12,265 nt of DNA from Candidatus Coatesiibacteriota bacterium. Its GTDB lineage: Bacteria; B130-G9. Positions 1 through 7,307 of the stretch are shown here, in pieces. The notes under the pieces are model-generated. The model had not been told where the DNA came from. It saw nothing but the letters and a program-made list of their open reading frames with translations, and ran no database searches. The stretch is taken from contig JAFGIT010000208.1 of NCBI GenBank assembly GCA_016929465.1, forward strand, positions 1 through 12,265, written 5' to 3'. Each line of letters opens with the position of its first letter. Position 1 is the first letter of the stretch. The translations under genes and the position numbers were made by a program.

Positions 1-1687
1 CGGGGTGGTCTGGCTCGTTCGGCGTCGTTCCGCCTCGGTTCTCGTCCCATGGCGATCGCTTGTGCTTATTCTCCTGATAGCCATCCTCGCAGCAGTCCTC
101 GTTTGGCAGGTCGGCCCGTTGAAGGAGCGGGTCCTCACGAGTTTCGGGAGGGATGACACCGGCTTGAGCTTCCGCCGTCTCGCCTGGGGCAGCACGCTGA
201 AGATGATCTCGCGCGAGTCGGTTCTCGGGATCGGTTGCGGGAACTTCGCGGCATTTTACCCCCGGTATCGGACCTCTGAGGAGAGGGCCTTGTTCCCGCA
301 GAGACGGTTCGTCAGGAATCCCCACAATAGCTACCTTCTCGCTGCTGCAGAGGGGGGACCGCTTGGTCTTGCCGCAATCATCTTTTTCGTCCTCGCAGCA
401 CTCAGATTAGCTCTCGCAAGGGTCAGATCGGACCGCGGGGGTGGGGATATATTCGACGCGGCATTGGCAGTCGGCATCATCGCCACACTTCTGCATACAG
501 CGGTTAGTTTCAATCTCGAGAAGCCGGTCTCCGCATTCTATTTCTGGGCCTTTGCCGGCCTGTTGTCAATTCAGCCCCGCCTGGGTGGTGGAATTGATCG
601 TGGCAGCATCTCGGTCCTCGGAAGGTCTGTAATGATCGGATTGTCGGCGCTTATCGTGGCCCTAATGGCTGCTGTCCTTGTCGCCGACCTCCGGGAGATA
701 AACGCCTCGATTCACGCCCCGAGGGGTGCACAACATAAACGCCAGGGTGATCTGCCCGGGGCAGAGCAGGAGCTGAAGACTGCGGTTGAGCTGTGGCCAG
801 AGTCGCCAAATTACCACTATCTCCTGGCAAAGGTCCTCCTGCAAAATGGCGATCTGCAGGGAGCTGAAGCGGAGAATAGGCGAGCGCTCGTTTATTGGCC
901 GCATTTCCGCGATACACTTCTCGACATCGGCATGATCAAATGGCAGCAAGGGAAGCTGGCCGAGGCGGAGAGATACGTGCTGATGTCGCTCGACGTCGAT
1001 CCAGCCTTCGCCAGGGCTCGTATAGCGCTGGGCAATCTTTATACGCTCGAGGGCAACTACGCGGAGGCTATCCGGGAATACAAGCGGGCCCTTGAGCGAC
1101 CATTCTCCCGGGAGAGAGCCTACTACCACATCGCGGTTGCCGAAGCCGCTCGCGGCAGGACCGATGTGGCAATGGAGTCCATCGAGAGCGCCCTTCTGAT
1201 GAGGGATGGATTTCTCGGCAGGGACATGCAAATGACCGCGAGAGCAGACGACCTCTTGAGGAAATACCTCAGGCCCGGGGAGAAGACGTTCCGCGTTGTC
1301 GCCAGGGATGCTGATATGCAGGAGGTCTGGGAGGGACGGGAAAGGGGACTCGCTGTTCTCTCCGAGACGCGGCCGCGCATCCTTGTGTTGAAGGAGCCGG
1401 ATGGTGTCGCGATTGAAGTATCGGAAGATGGAGAGCGGATCGCATTTCGTTTCCGTAGGGTCCTCGAGGCAAGTTTCTATTCAATCGTGATCGATGAAGA
1501 CGATGGCAGGACGATGTCATTCGATGCGTCGGCTGATTCAGAACTCCACGCGCAGGTTTATGCCTTCTATGGCCAGCTTCTATCGTCCCTGGACAGGCCG
1601 ATAGAGGCCGAGGCGATGTGCAGAGAGGCCCTCAGGCTCGATCCCGAAAACAACCTCGCCCGGAAGCTGCTAATTCGGTCCGATTGA
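1..1687 (+). CDS. O-antigen ligase/polymerase-like membrane protein with TPR tail (5' partial)
   Basis: Likely joins or polymerises O-antigen-type glycans at the periplasmic face of the inner membrane (Wzy/WaaL family). The frame is open to the window edge, so the GTG at position 5 is probably internal and the N-terminal membrane helices lie upstream. Numbering from that GTG: hydrophobic segments at about 18-37, 118-140, 150-170, 175-190 and 203-227. The family loop motif is at about 75-120, with GIGCGNF and then NPHNSYL followed by AEGGPLGL; the HN pair matches the conserved His region of Wzy_C proteins. After the last helix, TPR-like repeats run from about 240 to 400 (for example DPAFARARIALGNLY) and again at about 515-555, with an unassigned stretch between. 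Ligase-TPR fusions are common in this superfamily. Sequence cannot decide between ligase, polymerase and protein glycosyltransferase. The gene ends convergently 65 bp from the beta-helix genes. Confidence 0.88.
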   Translation, partial: GVVWLVRRRSASVLVPWRSLVLILLIAILAAVLVWQVGPLKERVLTSFGRDDTGLSFRRLAWGSTLKMISRESVLGIGCGNFAAFYPRYRTSEERALFPQRRFVRNPHNSYLLAAAEGGPLGLAAIIFFVLAALRLALARVRSDRGGGDIFDAALAVGIIATLLHTAVSFNLEKPVSAFYFWAFAGLLSIQPRLGGGIDRGSISVLGRSVMIGLSALIVALMAAVLVADLREINASIHAPRGAQHKRQGDLPGAEQELKTAVELWPESPNYHYLLAKVLLQNGDLQGAEAENRRALVYWPHFRDTLLDIGMIKWQQGKLAEAERYVLMSLDVDPAFARARIALGNLYTLEGNYAEAIREYKRALERPFSRERAYYHIAVAEAARGRTDVAMESIESALLMRDGFLGRDMQMTARADDLLRKYLRPGEKTFRVVARDADMQEVWEGRERGLAVLSETRPRILVLKEPDGVAIEVSEDGERIAFRFRRVLEASFYSIVIDEDDGRTMSFDASADSELHAQVYAFYGQLLSSLDRPIEAEAMCREALRLDPENNLARKLLIRSD

Positions 1688-1720
1688 CGCGGCGATCCCA
1701 GAACTCGCCCTTCTCATCAT
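1670..1720 (-). pseudogene. Truncated 5' remnant of a third beta-helix paralogue
   Basis: Downstream of the stop of the 1018-aa gene, the minus strand still resembles the junction found between the two intact paralogues: spacer, ATGAAAGGG-like stretch, then a start beginning MMRRASSGIAA. The intact gene has MMRGTGSGIAA at the same place. DNA similarity, including TCTGGGAT followed by a GCCGC block, ends at about 1689, two bases from the ligase stop (1685-1687). The frame then closes after five unrelated codons. This is best read as the first codons of a lost third tandem copy, cut off by a rearrangement. It overlaps the last 18 bases of the ligase gene on the other strand. It is probably not functional. 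Confidence 0.6.
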
Positions 1721-1747
1721 CCCCTCCCTTTCATCCCCCATCCCCCG

Positions 1748-1762
1748 GCTGCCTACGGCAGC
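1748..1762. repeat. Small hairpin over the stop of the 1018-aa gene
   Basis: GCTGCC-TAC-GGCAGC forms a perfect 6-bp stem with a 3-base loop and covers the TAG stop (1753-1755 on the minus strand). No T-run follows on either strand, and the matching place in the 681-aa paralogue does not keep the pairing. A role as a terminator between the convergent genes is therefore only a weak possibility. Confidence 0.25.
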
Positions 1763-4700
1763 GGATAGTGATACCCCAAATCGACCGTGCCGGAATCAGG
1801 TGTGCCGTCGGTCTGCGTGGTCCTGTCCGAGAGGCCTGCATCAATTGCGGATCGGCTGCCGGCGTCTATGCATGGGCTGTCAGGATGGAGGTAATATTCG
1901 CCGAGGGGGCCAATGACGAACAAGGGATCGAATTGAATGTTGCCCTCGCCGGGGTAATCCTCTCCTATACAGCAGTAGGTCGCGGAGCAATAACCCGCGA
2001 GATCATCGCCATTGCCCCAGATTATGCAGTCGGTGATTTGTGATGAATTGTTGGAGTAAAATCTGATGCCGCCCGCACCGTTGGACTCGTTGTAAGAAAT
2101 GGTGTTGTTCGCGATATTGGATGTGTCGTGTCTCACAAAGAGCCCGCCCCCCGAATTTTTAGCGTAGTTTCTTGTGATAAGGTTGTTGAATAAATTGGGC
2201 GCGCTTTCATCGAGATGTATCCCGCCTCCTTGATAGCCCACTTCGTTGCTATATATGATGTTATTGAGGATGTACGGTGAACAGCCAAAGCAAAATATGC
2301 CGCCTCCAACACCATATTGTGCTTCACCGTTGCCGGATATTAGGTTTCCGTCAATCAGCGGTGAGCTCTCGCCGCACCATATTCCGCCGCCGTAAATGGC
2401 GCAGTTGCCCGATATCTTGTTGTTCGAGATCAAAGGTGAGCTATCATTGAAGCAACATATCCCGCCGCCACGGCAGATTTCAACGGCTGCATTATTGGAT
2501 ATGGTGTTGTTGCTGATCGCACCTCCGCTCGAAAAGCAGTAGATCCCGGCGCCATCTTCTCCAGACAGATTCTCAGATATGTCGTTTGCCTCGATATGCG
2601 CATTGCTACCGTTCAGGCAGGCAATTCCACCACCCTCTTCGGCCTCGTTTTGCGTGATAGTGTTTCCGTAAATTGTGGGCGAGCTCCCGTCACACAATAT
2701 CCCGCCACCACGGGCGTCGTTGCTCGTCCTCCCGCTTACATTGCCTCCGCGGATTTTGAGGCCAGCAATCCAGAGGTCATGCACATCACGACAGGTGATG
2801 ACGCGGTCCATCTGATCGGCGCTAACGAGAGCTATGTCAGAGCCTTCACCGATGACAGAGACCCAGCTCTTCATGTTGAGGGGGAACACCTCGGCATTGG
2901 TTGAGGGGGAATAAAGGCCAGCAGCCACATGGATCACGACGGGCTTATCCTGCGTTCCATGGACGCAGCCCAGGGCATGCGATATCGTCCGGAATGGATC
3001 ATCTTCAGAGCCCGAGCCAAGATCGTTTCCTGCCTCGGCGCTTACATGGGCTTCGCTCGTGGGATTCGGGAGGACGGCAAGAGCAGATGTTTCCATCGCC
3101 GACCAGCCCCTGAATTCATCTCGTACCAGAAAAGAGATCTTGTGGTCCCCGATAGCGAGATGAGCCGCATGGATGATCTCGAAATTCTGCTGATTGCTCA
3201 GAAATCCATTGATGTCAGATTCCCATCGATAGCCAATGAAATTCGTGCCATTCTCGCCGTGGCCCCGAAATTCGAGCGGCTCGTTTCCCTGGACAACTGG
3301 ATTGGGGGAGATAGAGTCAATGTGTGCTTTTGGCGGATCTTCGCTCAGCATACTTGGGTGGTGATAGCCCATATCGACGGTGCCGACGTCAGGCATACAA
3401 TCGACTTGCGTCACCCAACGAGATAGGCCAGCGTCTCTTGAGGTTCTACTTCCAGCATCTATGCAGGGGCTTTGTAGGTCGAGGTAATATTCATCGCTGT
3501 CTCCAGCAACGAACATGGGATTGATGTATATGTTACCTTCGCCTCCCTCCTCCTCCTCAATACAAGAATAAACCGCGGAGCAGCAATATAGGTCTGTGTA
3601 AAGCTCATCGGCATCATATCCGCGGTGATACCACGACCCGCCGTTATCCCAGAGAATGCAATCACAGATATTAATCGGATCATCTTCGACCGAATCAGGT
3701 CTGTACGAGCGCTCTAAGTAATAAGAGGAAGGATCGTCACAATATATCCCATCCCCATATTTCGCAGTGTTTCCGGCTATGGTGCAATACTCGATTATCG
3801 CTGGGCTTTGCTCGTAGTAATAAATTCCGCCCCCCAGTGTGGCCGAGTTATCGACTATCAAGTTATTTCTAATTTTCAATGAGGTCGTCTCATCACTATA
3901 GATTCCACCACCGCCGATGAACTCTCCATGAGTAGCGGAATTATCGGATATCACATTATTCTGAATAATCGCTGTGCTGCTCTCGGAGCAATATATGCCC
4001 GCGCCATCTCCATAGGCTATTTCGCCCCGCGATATGGTTACTTTCTCAATCAAGACTCCCTCGGCCCTCCGACAGGTGATCACCCGTGTATTTCGCTCCG
4101 CATCAAATATCGTCGTCTCTGCGTTCTCCCCGGATATCGTCACCCAGCTCTTCATGAGAAGGGGGAAGCTCTCCCCGTTGGCTGAATCCGAATATGTCCC
4201 CGCTGCGATGTGTATTGTGACTGGCCGGGCTTGGGAGGCGTCGACCACCGAGGCGAGGGCGTGGGTTACAGTCCTATAAGGCGACTTCAACGAGCCATCG
4301 TTCCAATCACTGCCTTCCTCTGCGCTCACATATATATGCTGAGTGTTGTCTTCAAAGGCAAACGTCGCAAAGCTGACATCTGAAATGAAGTCGAACGCAT
4401 CGGGCTGTGTCAGGACCGCAGCGAACGAATACTCGCCCTCATCAGCTATCGGCGGCATCTCGCATGGGATATCGAACCACTGAAATGGGACCAGCCCCTG
4501 ATAGAAGGGATTCGGCACATGAAGGCCCGCGAGCCAGGGCGAAAGCCCCTCACCCCAGCCACTCCCATCGAGCGTGTAGATGACGTCGTCAATAGATACC
4601 AGGCCAATATATACATCGACATCGACCGGAGCGTCATAATTTGCTCCCCCGAGCCTGATCTCGATCGTCTCGCCTGCTGAATACGCATCTTCGTCGGTTG

Positions 4701-4809
4701 TTATGCTTACCGAAGGTGCCGCCCAAAGCCCCGTCGAAATGCACAACATCGCGCAGATAGCGGCTATCCCAGAGCCCGTTCCTCTCATCATCACCATCCC
4801 TTTCATCAT
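1753..4809 (-). CDS. Exported protein with two right-handed beta-helix cassettes
   Basis: A 1018-aa secreted or surface protein of the pectate-lyase-fold/NosD-like (PbH1 repeat) type. Substrate unknown. An N-terminal signal peptide ends at about LWA-A (28-31). A beta-rich domain follows (about 32-152), then a first cassette from HIYVSAEEGSDWNDG (158) to the cap ending GYHHP (485). A PKD/Ig-like linker (about 490-582) leads to a second cassette from AHVSAEAGNDLG (587) to GYHYPLP at the C-terminus. Rungs follow the pattern GGGIxC...SPxIxxNxIxxN, giving Asn and Cys ladders. No catalytic residues, lipobox, LPXTG or other sorting tail is recognised. The ATG at 4809 overlaps the preceding gene by 4 bp and has AGGG shortly upstream. 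ATGs at 4791 or 4788 (MMRG) are also plausible, since the truncated paralogue differs by one base just before that point. Confidence 0.9.
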   Translation of the reverse strand: MMKGMVMMRGTGSGIAAICAMLCISTGLWAAPSVSITTDEDAYSAGETIEIRLGGANYDAPVDVDVYIGLVSIDDVIYTLDGSGWGEGLSPWLAGLHVPNPFYQGLVPFQWFDIPCEMPPIADEGEYSFAAVLTQPDAFDFISDVSFATFAFEDNTQHIYVSAEEGSDWNDGSLKSPYRTVTHALASVVDASQARPVTIHIAAGTYSDSANGESFPLLMKSWVTISGENAETTIFDAERNTRVITCRRAEGVLIEKVTISRGEIAYGDGAGIYCSESSTAIIQNNVISDNSATHGEFIGGGGIYSDETTSLKIRNNLIVDNSATLGGGIYYYEQSPAIIEYCTIAGNTAKYGDGIYCDDPSSYYLERSYRPDSVEDDPINICDCILWDNGGSWYHRGYDADELYTDLYCCSAVYSCIEEEEGGEGNIYINPMFVAGDSDEYYLDLQSPCIDAGSRTSRDAGLSRWVTQVDCMPDVGTVDMGYHHPSMLSEDPPKAHIDSISPNPVVQGNEPLEFRGHGENGTNFIGYRWESDINGFLSNQQNFEIIHAAHLAIGDHKISFLVRDEFRGWSAMETSALAVLPNPTSEAHVSAEAGNDLGSGSEDDPFRTISHALGCVHGTQDKPVVIHVAAGLYSPSTNAEVFPLNMKSWVSVIGEGSDIALVSADQMDRVITCRDVHDLWIAGLKIRGGNVSGRTSNDARGGGILCDGSSPTIYGNTITQNEAEEGGGIACLNGSNAHIEANDISENLSGEDGAGIYCFSSGGAISNNTISNNAAVEICRGGGICCFNDSSPLISNNKISGNCAIYGGGIWCGESSPLIDGNLISGNGEAQYGVGGGIFCFGCSPYILNNIIYSNEVGYQGGGIHLDESAPNLFNNLITRNYAKNSGGGLFVRHDTSNIANNTISYNESNGAGGIRFYSNNSSQITDCIIWGNGDDLAGYCSATYCCIGEDYPGEGNIQFDPLFVIGPLGEYYLHPDSPCIDAGSRSAIDAGLSDRTTQTDGTPDSGTVDLGYHYPLP

Positions 4810-6851
4810 TCATCCCTCATCCTTCGTCCCCCGTCTGCGGTCGGCAGCGGATAATGATACCCCATATCGACGGTGCCGGTATCTGGTGTGCCGTTGCCAT
4901 GTGTGGTCCTGTCCGCGAGGCCTGCATCCACCGCCAATTGGCTGCCGGCATTAATGCACGGGCTGTCTGGGTGGAGGTAGTATTCGCCTAGCGGCCCTTC
5001 GACGAACATGGGATCGGTGTGGATGTTGCCCTCGCCTTCATCCTGATCTTCAATGCAGCAGAACGTGGCGGAGCATTTATATAGGTCGTCGTCGTTGCCC
5101 CATATGATGCAGTCAACGACAGGAGGATGATCCCATCGATAGGAGAATATGCCATAACCATTGCCCACAATAGTGTTTGAGCGTATCTCAGGTTGGGGAC
5201 CATCACCTATGCCGATCCCATCTTCTCCGTTGTACGCGGATATGTTGTTTTCTATTAGGGGATATCCACCATAACAGCACCCGATTCCATGGAGGGCGTT
5301 GCCGGCAACAGTGTTATGGGAGATAATTGGTGAGCTATCACTCGATTCTATCCCCTGTCTATTTTCGATTACAATATTATCAATTATATGTGCAGTGCTT
5401 TCGTATCGACATGTTATTGCGCTGCCGTATAAAGACCAATTGTTTTCAATAATATTGCCTTCTATCGTAGGTGAACCTGTGCAACATACAGCTGAGCCGG
5501 AATCCTCTGCATAGTTGTCTTGTATCAAGTTCGCTCGCACCATAGCACTGGAGCTGCAATAGACACCACCTCCATCCTGCCCGTTGTTCCCAACTATGGT
5601 GTTGGCTTCGACAGTCACAGAGCCCCAAATGAATATCCCCGCTCCGTCTGCGCTTAGCCCGTCCAATCTGTTGTTTGATATATAATTTTCTCTAATGATC
5701 GCTGAACTTCCAGAACAGCATATCCCTCCGCCGTAGGCAGCAAAGCAGCCAGATGTATTAGCTTGGCCCGAATTGTCTGAGATCACGTTGTCTTGGATCA
5801 GCGTCGGGTCTCCGGATGAGTATATGCCCCCACCATAGGCGTATCGAGAGTCATATGGATTACCGTCAAATATAGAATTGTCGGTTACAACATTGCCCCG
5901 GATTACGGCAGATCCCCGATAGCAGCATATTCCGCCGCCATAGACGCATTCTTCTCTCCAAATGGAATTGCGTGCGGAATTTCGAGTGATTATATTGTTT
6001 TCTATTCTTATTGAGCTATCTAAACAGCATATCCCGCCGCCATTGCAGTCCGGCCAGGGATCGTCGGCTGATCCACCGGTTATCGTGAGATTTCTAATAA
6101 CCACGGAGTCAACTCCAGCGCAGAACACAACATGAGCCGCGTTTTCATTCGCATTAACTATCGTCATCTCTGCGCACTCTCCAGATAATGTCACCCACCT
6201 CTTCATGTTAAGGGGGAACGTCTCGCCATTATTCTCATTCGAGTATGTTCCCGCCGCGACATGTATCGTAACCGGCCGAGCCTTCGAGCCCTCAACTGAG
6301 GTGAGGGCATGGGTTATCGTCCTGTATGGAGACAACTGAGTGCCGTCGTTCCAGTCACTCCCTGTTTCTGCACTCACATAAACATGCCAGGTGTTGTCCC
6401 CAACGGCAAACGTCGCGAAGCTGACATCTGAGATGAAGTCGAACGTATCGGGGTGGGTCAGGACTGCCGCGAACGAGTATTTGCCCTCATCGGCGATCGG
6501 CGGCATGGTGCATGGAATGTCGAACCGGTGGAAGGGGGCCAGCCCCTGATAGAAGGGATTCGGCACATATAGCCCAACCAGCCACGGCGAAAGCCCCTCA
6601 GCCCAGCCGCTTTCTCCGAGAGTGTAGATGACGCCATCAATATCAATCAGGCCGACATACACATCGACATCGATCGGGTCGTCATAATTCTCGCCGCCGA
6701 GGCTGAGCTCGATTGTCTCACCCGAGCTATAGATATCCCTGTCATTATGGACCTTGACCGTCGGGGTTGAGAGAGCCGAAGCTGCTATCATCAGCAGCAG
6801 GTGGACAAAAAGAAGAGAGCGAAACGAGCAGACTTTCAGGACCGGTTTCAC
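4806..6851 (-). CDS. Exported protein with one right-handed beta-helix cassette
   Basis: A 681-aa paralogue of the downstream 1018-aa protein, probably exported; function unknown. The signal peptide is about residues 1-28 (hydrophobic core LLFVHLLLMIAASALS). The same N-terminal beta-rich domain (about 30-152) and cassette opening (HVYVSAETGSDWNDG, 156-170) follow. About a dozen irregular rungs come next, many reading GGGICC...SS.I..N.I..N, and then the shared cap with EYYLHPDSPCINAGS and GTVDMGYHYPLP (to 670). The last 11 residues (TADGGRRMRDE) are charged and absent from the paralogue; they arise because translation runs through what is spacer after the other gene. The GTG start at 6851 is supported by GGGGAGG 7 bases upstream and by the signal peptide that follows directly. 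First gene of a two-gene operon, with ATGA overlap into the next gene. Confidence 0.9.
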   Translation of the reverse strand: MKPVLKVCSFRSLLFVHLLLMIAASALSTPTVKVHNDRDIYSSGETIELSLGGENYDDPIDVDVYVGLIDIDGVIYTLGESGWAEGLSPWLVGLYVPNPFYQGLAPFHRFDIPCTMPPIADEGKYSFAAVLTHPDTFDFISDVSFATFAVGDNTWHVYVSAETGSDWNDGTQLSPYRTITHALTSVEGSKARPVTIHVAAGTYSNENNGETFPLNMKRWVTLSGECAEMTIVNANENAAHVVFCAGVDSVVIRNLTITGGSADDPWPDCNGGGICCLDSSIRIENNIITRNSARNSIWREECVYGGGICCYRGSAVIRGNVVTDNSIFDGNPYDSRYAYGGGIYSSGDPTLIQDNVISDNSGQANTSGCFAAYGGGICCSGSSAIIRENYISNNRLDGLSADGAGIFIWGSVTVEANTIVGNNGQDGGGVYCSSSAMVRANLIQDNYAEDSGSAVCCTGSPTIEGNIIENNWSLYGSAITCRYESTAHIIDNIVIENRQGIESSDSSPIISHNTVAGNALHGIGCCYGGYPLIENNISAYNGEDGIGIGDGPQPEIRSNTIVGNGYGIFSYRWDHPPVVDCIIWGNDDDLYKCSATFCCIEDQDEGEGNIHTDPMFVEGPLGEYYLHPDSPCINAGSQLAVDAGLADRTTHGNGTPDTGTVDMGYHYPLPTADGGRRMRDE

Positions 6852-6895
6852 GGCTCAACCTCCCCATTCTTGATTATTTCCCGAGGCGTACAAGC

Positions 6896-6904
6896 ATCAT
6901 ATCA
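6896..6904 (-). promoter_or_regulatory. Candidate extended -10 promoter for the beta-helix operon
   Basis: On the minus strand TGATATGAT matches an extended -10 (TGnTATAAT) with one mismatch in the hexamer. It sits about 45 bases before the GTG start of the 681-aa gene, giving a short leader that contains the GGGGAGG ribosome site. The -35 position (TGGAAT at 17-bp spacing) is poor. Inference from motif only. Confidence 0.35.
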
Positions 6905-7069
6905 ATTGCATTGCGCCGATTCCAGCGAAATTCGATTCGTATTGATTTCAGGGCAATTTGAGGCAGCATGGCGCTATCATACAATTGAGAGTAGTGGCGA
7001 GATTCCTACATACAATATGTGGAAGATCTTCTGGAGATTGACCATTATTCGTCTAATTTGTTTATCTAG

Positions 7070-7092
7070 CTGAGTGCGCAATTCGCACTCAG
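7070..7092. repeat. Perfect 9-bp inverted repeat (operator or hairpin)
   Basis: CTGAGTGCG-CAATT-CGCACTCAG has perfect arms and a 5-base centre. It lies between the two divergent genes. No T-run follows on either strand, so a simple intrinsic terminator is unlikely. It could be a regulator binding site or an mRNA leader hairpin. Confidence 0.55.
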
Positions 7093-7100
7093 TGGCGGAT

Positions 7101-7129
7101 TTGATTAGGTGTGTCGAAAAATCTACAAC
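7101..7129 (+). promoter_or_regulatory. Candidate sigma-70-type promoter toward lpxC
   Basis: TTGATT and TACAAC are spaced by 17 bp, each matching 4 of 6 consensus bases. Transcription from here would give a leader of roughly 170-190 bases before lpxC. In an AT-rich region such matches arise by chance, so this is weak and competes with the sigma-54-like site nearer the gene. Confidence 0.25.
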
Positions 7130-7131
7130 AC

Positions 7132-7143
7132 AAATTCGAATTT
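7132..7143. repeat. 12-bp perfect palindrome
   Basis: AAATTCGAATTT reads the same on both strands and lies about 165 bases upstream of lpxC. It could be an operator. Palindromes made of A/T-rich sequence are also easily produced by chance. Confidence 0.3.
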
Positions 7144-7270
7144 TTGCCACAATCGGGGCCATTCATCTCCGAAATGACACAAGCCGCGTCTTCACGAGAT
7201 CCTCTGGAATCCGCGATATAGATGGGGATTGCGTAGGCCGATTTCGATGATCGTAAAATTTTCTGCGGTT

Positions 7271-7287
7271 TGGCACGTATCGTGCTT
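7271..7287 (+). promoter_or_regulatory. Sigma-54-like -24/-12 promoter upstream of lpxC
   Basis: TGGCACGTATCGTGCTT fits the sigma-54 consensus TGGCACGnnnnTTGCW with one mismatch (G for the first T of the -12 element) and the correct GG-to-GC spacing. Transcription would start about 12 bases after the GC, near 7297, just before the GGAGGG at 7302. The same bases contain GCACG-TAT-CGTGC, a perfect 5-bp inverted repeat, so a repressor operator is an alternative reading. Confidence 0.4.
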
Positions 7288-7307
7288 AAATAATTGCGGA
7301 CGGAGGG

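Larger units (their letters stand above)
6852..7307. other. AT-rich divergent intergenic region
   Basis: 456 bases between the divergently transcribed beta-helix operon and lpxC. Visibly richer in A/T than the flanking genes. It holds candidate promoters in both directions, a 9-bp inverted repeat, a 12-bp palindrome and a sigma-54-like site, each listed separately. No convincing coding frame or structured RNA gene is seen; the short frames here lack ribosome sites and family-like residues. Confidence 0.7.

Noticed and set aside
662-1231. 189-codon open frame antisense to the ligase/TPR gene
   Set aside because: It lies wholly opposite a TPR coding region with clear family repeats. Its translation shows no recognisable domain and it has no ribosome site support.
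2929-3426. 165-codon open frame antisense to the beta-helix gene
   Set aside because: It is the shadow of a repetitive coding sequence on the other strand; no family-like motifs are seen.
2100-4000. Regular short repeats that might suggest a CRISPR array
   Set aside because: The repeats are degenerate, keep an open reading frame and encode beta-helix rungs (GGGIxC...NxI); there are no identical direct repeats with unique spacers.
1753-6851. Calling the beta-helix proteins pectate lyases or NosD copper-insertion proteins
   Set aside because: The fold is shared, but no catalytic Arg/Asp set or nos gene context is visible, so no enzymatic or copper role is assigned.
7174-7221. 15-codon ORF in the lpxC upstream region, considered as a leader peptide
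   Set aside because: No ribosome site, no run of regulatory codons and no attenuator-like hairpins follow it.
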